64,000 nucleotides of DNA from the NCBI RefSeq assembly GCF_000801105.2, contig NC_079517.1:4216001-4280000 (forward strand). The letters are read 5' to 3'. This document shows positions 55,785-64,000 of the stretch, piece by piece (positions within the stretch are counted from its first letter, which is position 1; every line of letters starts with the position of its first letter). Position numbers and translations under genes: made by a program. The stretch comes from Raphanus sativus. Lineage: Eukaryota > Streptophyta > Magnoliopsida > Brassicales > Brassicaceae. A model generated the notes under the pieces. That model did no database searches. It had not been told where the DNA came from and saw only the letters and a program-made list of their open reading frames with translations.

Positions 55785-58700
55785 CTCACCCACTCTCTAT
55801 CAATGCTTCTGAACTCTGTTATTTGATAGAGTGAAAGAGAGCAGAGTTTGTGTATAAAGGGAATGAATATATGTATAAGGGAATGAAGTAGATTGGTGTG
55901 AGCTGTAATTAAATTTTACATTTTAGGTAAATAAATGTCAACTAGCCAAAGTGTTTTGGTTTTTGTTCCGTGGTCCAACACAAACCTATAAGGATAGGCC
56001 TAAGACTGATATGGATCCTGTCACTTATTGTTCTTGACTTTTGTTATAACTTATGTACTGTTTGATTATACTTACATCTCAGGACCAAGGTGAATGAATC
56101 TGCGTCATTGTCACCAACAACAAGCCATGAATAATACGGTAAGACCGACATAAGAAAATTAAACTTATTTAATTAAGACAAACGCGAAAAGGAAAATTCT
56201 GTAATTAAGGACAAACAATTAAAATAACGTACGAAATTAATTATTTCTTATTTTAAATTTGAAAATGTTAGGACCCACATACTCTGTCCCGGCCAAAATG
56301 AATGAACACCATCTTGCCCTTTTCTTTACTCTTCTTATATTATATGTGTCTGAGGGGTCTATACGTTTTGTAAATCTAGTTGATTATTCATGAATAGTCA
56401 GATTCATCAACGAATAAGTGATGGTGATCCTGATAGACTAGTTGTCACTCGATACATAAATGGTATTAGCATTGAATCTTAACATGAAGAAACCTTGTAT
56501 AGTATTATGCGTGACTGCATGAGTTTAAATATCGAGAAGGGTACTCCAGTTCCACTGGTATCCCACATCACTGCCTTATTACCATAAAAATGAACACCCG
56601 TGTCTCAGATTGACATAGGTCCGTAAATTATTACATGTGAATGCACTTAAATACTTGAAACACATTTATTGATGTATGTACAATATGCTTGTCTAGAAAT
56701 GGGGGAAGGAAAAAAAGACTGTCAGGTCAAAGAGATCGAAGGCCTTTTCTGAGAGTCAAAATAAAAATGTGTCTACTGTTTTGCGTGAGAGTTTGTGTAC
56801 ACTCACTTTAGAGATGCAGACACTGCAATGCACTGTCTCCTACGCCATCCTCACTCCATTATTAAGCCATTCCGACATCATTATTGCCTCTATATATATA
56901 CTGTTCTTTAACATTTTTGTTTGGTAAAGAAAACACATCTGAATGATGAATCAATATTTTATCTATGATTTAAAAAAAATCAAATAATGAAACTAAGTGA
57001 GATCTAAACTCCTCAATATATGAATAAGTATTTTGTGGTGTATATGAATTACAAACACATAACATTAAAATGTCATCATAGTGCCACCCAGTGGTGAATC
57101 TAACTCATGAATAGTTAAAATCATTGTAAATAAAATATAAATTAGGTGTTTTATTCGCACTTGGGAGCTTAATAATTTTACAAAAAATGTAAAGAAATAT
57201 ATTATCAATTCAAAAACTATTAGAATAAACTATTTTTATGTTTTCGAAATATTGATTAATCAATTAAATATTAAAAAATTATATAAAACAATTTTTTTAT
57301 TTTGATAAAATATCTTTTATTACGTAAAATATATTTAAAACATTAATATACAAATAAAACTATATACATGGACTTATATTTATTTTAAAAATATTATGAT
57401 GTAAAATATTTTTGGATAGCATAATATAGAATATTTTTAGATAATGATGATTATAAAATTAATGAAAATATGACAAATCAGTAAATCCACTTCTCTAATA
57501 ATCAATACTATTAATTCTTCAACATGTCCAATTGATATGCATTATGTCCAACTTAAAATATAATGCATTTAAACAATTATGTAGATAAATGTAACCACTT
57601 TAATGAAATAGCTTTTTAACTTCCACCTTTGTTCCAGATTTTCGGATCCTTACGTAATACATGGTTATAAATGTTAGGTGAATATTTTTTTATTTTATCT
57701 GATCCAGCAGATAAATTCACTTCCAGTAAATATTCTTACTAATAAAATAATTTTGTAACTATTTCTAAGATGTATGTACATTTTATAAAGCCACCCATTA
57801 ATTTCAAAATATTACCGATTCACTATTTTCCATACTACAAACTGTCAACTACCTTACGAAGTTCAATAAATAAAAATTATATCATTTTAAAACAATAATA
57901 TTGATACTATACTTTAATAAATATTATTTTCACTATACAAATTAATGGAAAGGAACTATGGTTTAATTAATGTTTTTATAACGCAGTCTAGATGTTGAAT
58001 TTGATTATTTTTGGGTCATTGAGTTATTAGATTAACAATGATCAACTATATACGCGTTTCTAAATTATGATCCGTCTTTAAAAGGGCGGATAGTGAAACT
58101 ACAATAAATGTTTTATTGTTATTTATTAACAAATATAAAACGGATATAATATAATAAAACATTTTATACGCATTACCTGATACTGTAAAGAATACTCAAA
58201 ACATCATTATACTATGTCAATAATGTAACTGTATAAATTTATTACATGAAGTAACATGTTATATTCATCAATTAAAAGGTCGAAATTCGAAAAATAGGTT
58301 GAAATTATTGAATAGCATTTGGGCTGAATTAAACAGAAAAAAGGTTGAATATTGACAAAAAGAAAAATACAACCCGGTTGCATTAGAAAGAAATGGGTCT
58401 GAGAATTCTGGATAGGAGATATGTATTGATTAATAAAGGTGGTTACTGTTATAAAATATGATTTATTTTTTTAAAAAGGTAATATAAATAAAAATAGTTG
58501 GATCTAACTTTTTTATCAATTGGTCATGAATCATGATGCTAAACTAATAGAATAGATTAAATTTTTTATTAATTATATTAAAAATATTATACATTAAAAA
58601 GTACAAAAAATAACTAAAAACTACAAATATAAAACTTAAATTTCTAAAAAAATTACAAAACAAAACATATACCCGCCCTTTTAGATAAATTAGCATGTAT

Positions 58701-59043
58701 CTAGAATCTGCTAGTTGATGTTCTAGGATAATTATGGTCCATGATCTGTAGTACGATAATCTAGTAGCATACATGGTCCATGTTCTACAATACATCTTGG
58801 TTAGATAAGAAGACCTAAGTCATAAATAAGGCCCATAATCTGACAAAAAGGCCCATAAATGCTGTAGCCACTTATAGCTCAGCTCAGTAACATGTAAAAT
58901 CCAACAAACCATGAAACCGTTAGCAAAAGTAACAACCCGGTCCAACCGTTGATTTCAGATTTCACCGGTTTAAAAAAAAAACAATATCTTCATTTCCTTC
59001 TCTTCTCCCTCCACAGAGTCGTCGGAGAAGAGAAAAAGAAACA
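55785..59043. other. Intergenic between bHLH61 and BXL6
   Basis: The right end is the BXL6 promoter side with a CTTCTCTTCTCCCTCC leader at 59000-59015 and site-II-like GGCCCATAA at 58828 and 58850. Mid-part AT-rich. Two GC-rich hairpin relics (GATCCGTCTTTAAAAGGGCGGAT near 58070; CCCGCCCTTTTAG near 58675) resemble decayed Helitron 3' ends but lack CTAG. Confidence 0.5.
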
Positions 59044-61917
59044 ATGAATCTTCCGTTGACCTTAATCACATCACTCCTCTTCTTCACTTCCGCCATAGCC
59101 GAAACTGAAACCACAAAGTTCCCATGCCAACCTCCTCACCACAGCTCCTACCCCTTCTGCGACGCCTCTCTCTCCACAGCACATCGAGCTCAATCCCTCG
59201 TCTCGCTCCTCACTCTCCCGGAGAAGATCGGGCAGCTCTCCAACACGGCCGCCTCCGTGCCACGCCTCGGCATCCCTCCCTACGAGTGGTGGTCCGAGTC
59301 TCTCCACGGCCTCGCCGACAACGGCCCCGGCGTCTCGTTCGTCGGCCCGATCTCCTCCGCCACGAGCTTCCCTCAGGTGATCGTCTCCGCGGCGTCGTTC
59401 AACAGGACGCTGTGGCGCGAGATCGGATCCGCCGTGGCGGTGGAAGGGAGGGCGATGTACAACGGCGGTCAGGCGGGGCTGACCTACTGGGCTCCGAATA
59501 TTAATGTGTTTAGGGATCCGAGGTGGGGGAGAGGGCAGGAGACTCCTGGGGAGGATCCTAAGGTTGTTTCTGAGTATGGTGTTGAGTTCGTTAGAGGGTT
59601 TCAGGAAATTAAGAAGAAGAGTAAGGTTTTGAATAACAGATTTGGTGATGATGATGGTGATGAGAAGCTTATGTTGTCTGCTTGTTGCAAGCATTTCACT
59701 GCTTATGATCTTGAGAAATGGGGAAACTTTACTAGATACGACTTCAATGCTGTGGTAAGAGTAAGACTAAGCTTGTGGATTCAACTTCAATTTGGAAACT
59801 TTTTGTTTTTTTTTTAAGATAGTTTTGACCAAAAATAGAAACAAAGAATGCTATTAGTTATGCAACGGTTCTATAGACTTTATTGATTGCACCTTTTGTC
59901 TTTATGTCCATAATGGTTCGTACATTCTCTATGGGTATGTATCTTTCACTTAGTATTCAACCAAGCTTGTTTGTCTTGTTAGCTGCTTTTTTGTTGAGGG
60001 AACTTAGATGATGAAACGGAGTTTAACTAGTTGTAATGTTTCTATTCAGTTTAGTGGCTTTTGAATCTACTTCTTGTTGAATTTTCTGTACATTGATAGA
60101 TTACTCTGTTTTGGTAGGTCACAGACCAGGACATGGAAGACACATATCAGCCCCCATTTGAGAGTTGTATTAGAGATGGTAAAGCTAGCTGCTTGATGTG
60201 TTCATATAATGCAGTAAATGGGGTGCCTGCTTGTGCACGAGAAGACTTATTACAGAAAGCTCGAGTTGAATGGGGATTCAAAGGGTGGGTAAAAACTCAT
60301 TTATTTTTTTGTTTTAGTTTGATTTCGTCAAATGTTATAGGAGAGTGTTTTTGTTGTATATGTGCATCTGCAGGTACATTACATCAGACTGTGATGCTGT
60401 GGCCACCATTTTCGAGTACCAAGGATACACAAACTCAGCGGAGGAAGCTGTTGCTGATGCAATCAAAGCAGGTCTCTTTTCACTTCTTTGACTTCGTAAA
60501 ATATTTCGTCTTTGAAATGAAAACTTGAGATGGTGATTTTTCAGGGGTGGATATAAATTGTGGAACGTACATGGTTAGGCACACACAATCTGCCATCGAT
60601 AAAGGGAAAGTGAGCGAAGAACAAATAGACAGAGCTCTCCTAAATCTCTTTGCTGTTCAACTTCGTCTTGGACTTTTTGACGGTAATCCAAAAGAAGGAC
60701 ATTACGCAACTTTAGGATCAAATGATATTTGTAGCTCAACCCACAGGGAGTTGGCATTAGAAGCAGCAAGACAAGGGATTGTGCTTCTGAAAAACGATCA
60801 CAAGCTGTTGCCTTTGAAGAAAAACCATGTGTCTTCTTTAGCAATCATTGGTCCAATGGCAAACAATATAAGCAATATGGGCGGCACTTATACAGGAAAG
60901 CCGTGTCAACGGAAGACTCTGTTCACGGAACTTCTTGAGTATGTAAAGAAGACATCTTATGCGTCTGGTTGCTCTGACGTTGCTTGTGATTCCGCCACCG
61001 GGTTTGGTGAAGCTGTTGCCATCGCCAAGGGAGCAGATTTTGTCATAGTTGTTGCAGGATTAGACCTCACTCAAGAAACAGAGGATAAGGATCGAGTTAG
61101 TCTTTCTTTGCCTGGCAAACAGAGAGATCTTGTGTCTTCCATTGCAGCTGTGAGTAAAAAGCCAGTGATTCTAGTTCTAACCGGTGGAGGACCAGTGGAT
61201 GTAACCTTTGCTAAAACCGACCCGAGGATCGGAAGCATCATCTGGATTGGTTATCCAGGTGAAACCGGTGGACGAGCACTAGCTGAAATCTTATTTGGTG
61301 ATTTCAATCCAGGTGGAAGATTGCCAATGACGTGGTATCCTCAGTCATTCACCGAGGTTGCAATGTCGGATATGCACATGAGAGCTGATTCATCTCGTGG
61401 ATATCCAGGAAGAACGTACAGATTCTATACCGGACCTCAGGTCTACAAATTCGGAACCGGTTTAAGCTACACCAACTTCGATTACAAGATTATTTCAGCA
61501 CCAACCAGACTTGGCTTATCAGAACTTGTTCCACAGTCTTCACACAAGAAACTGCTTCTCCAAAAGGGAGAAGATCAGCTCCGGTACTTACAGCTGGACG
61601 ATTTGGAGGTTAACTCTTGTGAGTCTCTTCGGTTTGACGTGCGGTTCAGCGTGAGCAATACCGGAGAGATGGACGGTAGTCATGTGTTGATGTTGTACTC
61701 CAGAATGCCTCAGGTTTTGTCTGGTGTTCCTGAGAAACAGCTGATTGGTTTTGAACGTGTTCATGTTCGTTCCAGTGAGATGGTGGATGCAGTGTTCGTG
61801 ATAGATCCTTGCAAGCACCTCAGCGTTGCGAATGATGTTGGGAAGAGAGTGATTCCTCTGGGGGCTCATGTCTTGTTATTGGGAGATCTACAGCATTCTC
61901 TGTCTCTTGAATTCTAA
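59044..61917 (+). CDS. BXL6: GH3 beta-D-xylosidase, BXL6 type
   Basis: Exons 59044-59754, 60118-60284, 60374-60471 and 60545-61917 give 782 aa. The signal peptide MNLPLTLITSLLFFTSAIA directs it to the apoplast. GH3 N-terminal domain: LPEKIGQL, YEWWSESLHG, DPRWGRGQETPGEDP, ACCKHFTAYD. The nucleophile Asp is in YITSDCDAV at the exon 2/3 junction. The C-terminal domain has GIVLLKND, VVVAGLDLTQETEDKDR, GGPVDVTFA and GGRLPMTWYP, then a fibronectin-III-like end. Plant BXL enzymes remove xylose (some arabinose) from xylan during wall remodelling. Order fits At5g10560. Exon 1 is unusually GC-rich compared with the flanks. Confidence 0.96.
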
Positions 61918-62350
61918 ATGATTGTTTTAACTTTTAAGCAAACTGTCATTGACATGTTCTTTAAGTTAACAGTTGAACCACCTGTATTGGTTATTGTGAG
62001 TTGTCCACTTTTCGTTGTGATTCTGCTGGTAAGCCTTTTCTCTTTGTTATGACTTGTGATTATAAATATTAAGCTACAACTTAGGATGAGCACTAAACAT
62101 GTCTTCCACATTTTAAACGTTTCATGTCATATTCATTAACAATACCATAACAAAATTTCACTTCAGATTAGTTTTGTTTTACTCTTAAGGTCAACTATTT
62201 ACGTAGCTTGAATGATTGATTATAACTTTGTTCTTTCCCCGGTGATGGTTGAGTTTAGGCTAGGTTTTTAGTCGTTGACTTGTTGTGAAGTATACATATC
62301 AAACTGCACCTTCTTAGTCTCTTGTGCTAATAACCATTTTTTCCTGCAAA

Positions 62351-62799
62351 ATGTCCATCTCGATCCTCTGCTTTGTTTTGATTCTCCCTTTTGTCTATTC
62401 AGTTCAGTTCAACATAACTCGTTTGAACCAAGACAGTCCTGAAATAGCATACCAAGGAGATGCCCGAGCAAACGGAGCTGTTGAGCTTACCAACATTGAC
62501 TAAACTTGCTGTTCCGGTTGGGCTACTTCCGGTAAGAGGATTCCTCTGTGGATCCGTAGATCGGTAAGCCTTCAGATTTCAGTACACGCTTCTCCTTCAG
62601 GATTGATACCCGTAGTGTTAAGTACGGTAACTACGGTCATGGCTTCGCTTTCTTTCTAGCTCCGGCTGGTTCCCAATGCCTAATCTTCCTAACAAAATGC
62701 CTGTTGCTACTATATGTCTCGTCTTCGAGTACTGGAACATCGATGAGCTCTGGTGGTGGTGCTACTGCAACGTTTTCAAGTGCTCAACTTGGTCGTTGA
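62351..62799 (+). pseudogene. Lectin receptor kinase (LecRK-IX type) relic with internal deletion
   Basis: Begins MSISILCFVLILPFVYS (signal peptide) then VQFNITRLNQDSPEIAYQGDARANGAVELTN of the legume-lectin domain, followed by a stop. Later lectin pieces appear in shifted frames (YGNYGHGFAFFLAPAG). From about 62675 the sequence jumps to PNLPNKMPVAT and SSTGTSMSSGGGATATFSSAQLGR-stop, which looks like the extreme C-terminus of such kinases. Transmembrane and kinase regions are gone. Arabidopsis At5g10530 (LecRK-IX.1) is the expected gene here. Confidence 0.78.
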
Positions 62800-63861
62800 G
62801 CAGATCAATATTGCTGTAATATTCTCTCGTTGCTTATCTGTGTGGGTGTTGTGTGTGTATCGTATTTTAGTTCTTGTGCTTCTGTGTAACTGTTATTACT
62901 TGTTTCTGTTACTCTTTGCTTGTGAAAGAAGTTTATTCAACTGAAGCTGACTATTTACTAGTTTTTTTTTTTTTGAAAACACCAGACTATTTCAATTTCT
63001 AAATGCATTGACAAACTTCAAGAACCATGAGTTGCCTGAGTGAAATGTCATATCATAGAGAAAATCTAGTGTACGTGTCATACTAATTTGAGTGTAACAC
63101 TATAACTTATCAAACAGAAAATCTGTTGAACCGACTTCTCTAACTGAAATTCTTCAGATTGGTGAGTTTGGTGGCCATTTGATTTATTTCTTTTGGAAAG
63201 GGATACATACACAAAACCTTTGTTAAGAGAGAAATGGTTATGGTATTAGCGGGGTTTAGTTCAACAACTAACACATTTTAAGTAACCCTTCATGCTTACG
63301 ATGCGATTATTTGTTTTTATAGAAGACTAAAATTAATTCACTTTTAGATAGCCAAATTAATAAACTAAGTCATAGTAGAAACGAGTAAGTAAAATAGAAC
63401 AAAGATTTATTTTGCTGATGGACTATCAATGTTCGAATTGAATATTATGGGAAAACTTCGAGAGATAATTACTAAAAATAGGATTCTTAACAAGACGAAA
63501 CGTGATTATTGTCTCACACGGAAAGTTGGTTGATTGTTATGCCTTAGGTGATAAAGAATCAATTCACGCCTAATCAATCTATCTTGTAGTAATCAATTAG
63601 AAATCATCTGAAAATTGTCTCTATGATTCGCAGTCTCATTGGTACAAGTTTAGAGGTGGGTCTCAAACGTTGTCAGACATGACACTAGTGGTTACGTCGA
63701 GAGAAAAATGACAATTTATTCAAACCACCAGCAATTAAAGCCATCATTACGAATGATATCATCAACTTTTAAATCGTCTAATTACAAGAGATTATATAGT
63801 AGAAGCTTACTTTTCGTATAGTGGCCCGAATGAAAGTGATGCTATTTGTGAATAAAAAAAT
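62800..63861. other. Intergenic, no gene seen
   Basis: AT-rich sequence without coding signal or recognised repeat up to the MITE at the window end. Confidence 0.5.
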
Positions 63862-64000
63862 TACTCCCTCTGTTTCATTATAAGTGTCGTTTTAGACTTG
63901 TGCACACGGATTAAGAAAGCATTTAATTTTGCATATTTTCAATATAAAAACATCATTACCGATACAATTCAACTAATAGAAAAATAGAATGGAGAATAAA
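63862..64000 (+). mobile_element. Stowaway-type MITE, cut by the window end
   Basis: TA then CTCCCTCTGTTTCATTATAAGTGTCGTTTTAGA, the classic 5' terminus of crucifer Stowaway-like MITEs. The right terminus lies beyond the window. Confidence 0.75.

Noticed and set aside
58060..58700. Helitron termini (GC hairpins GATCCGTC...GGGCGGAT and CCCGCCCTTTTAG)
   Set aside because: No CTAG end and no matching TC start could be paired, so only decayed remnants can be suspected.
59071..59694. 207-codon open frame on the minus strand
   Set aside because: It is antisense to GC-rich BXL6 exon 1, has Arg/Gly-rich composition typical of a shadow frame, and matches no family.

Overview
This is plant nuclear DNA. 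The AT-rich intergenic DNA, GT-AG introns, plant-specific gene families and dense small transposons (Helitrons, MITEs, a SINE, a Ty1/copia element) all fit. Recognised from memory of the families, the genes follow Arabidopsis thaliana chromosome 5 in descending order: At5g10740 (PP2C), 10730 (Rossmann protein), 10720 (AHK5), 10695, 10660, 10650 (JUL1), a relic of 10630 (HBS1/EF1A-like), 10625 (FPF1-like), 10620 (RlmH-type methyltransferase), 10610 and 10600 (CYP81K pair), 10580 (DUF599), 10570 (bHLH61), 10560 (BXL6) and a relic of 10530 (lectin receptor kinase). Other members of the Arabidopsis run are absent, as expected for one fractionated subgenome of a mesopolyploid crucifer such as Brassica or Raphanus. 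The species assignment is inference.

Layout. 1-8.6 kb: the 3' part of a PP2C gene; an ECA1/prolamin-like pseudogene split by a 1.5-kb Helitron; an intronless AAA-ATPase outside the collinear order; a second Helitron. 8.9-14.4 kb: a mitochondrial-type Rossmann protein convergent with the histidine kinase AHK5. 14.4-20.8 kb: gene-free, with a hAT-like MITE, a tRNA-derived SINE with a 16-bp target duplication, and a third Helitron. 20.9-29 kb: a small zinc-ribbon protein, a calmodulin-binding-like protein and the RING E3 ligase JUL1. 29.4-33.4 kb: the HBS1-like relic, a Harbinger-type MITE, a poly(A)-ended GC-richer block, an FPF1-like gene and a long palindrome carrying degenerate telomere-like repeats. 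35.8-42 kb: an RlmH-like gene and two CYP81K genes; the second P450 is preceded by a broken copy of the RlmH 3' end, so both were copied as one unit. 43.3-49.1 kb: a DUF599 gene whose single intron contains a complete copia element with identical LTRs. 50-51.3 kb: a poly(A)-tailed retroposon with a perfect 16-bp target duplication. 53.2-54.1 kb: two tandem H/ACA snoRNA genes behind one site-II/TATA/telo-box promoter. 54.3-62.8 kb: bHLH61, the beta-xylosidase BXL6 and a lectin-kinase relic.

The genes do not form a pathway. They are an ordinary plant gene neighbourhood (stress and hormone signalling, cell-wall remodelling, P450 metabolism, rRNA modification) reshaped by transposons. The most informative items are the snoRNA pair, the Helitron whose removal restores an open reading frame, the recent copia insertion, the retroposon with its target duplication, and the RlmH-CYP81K segmental duplication.
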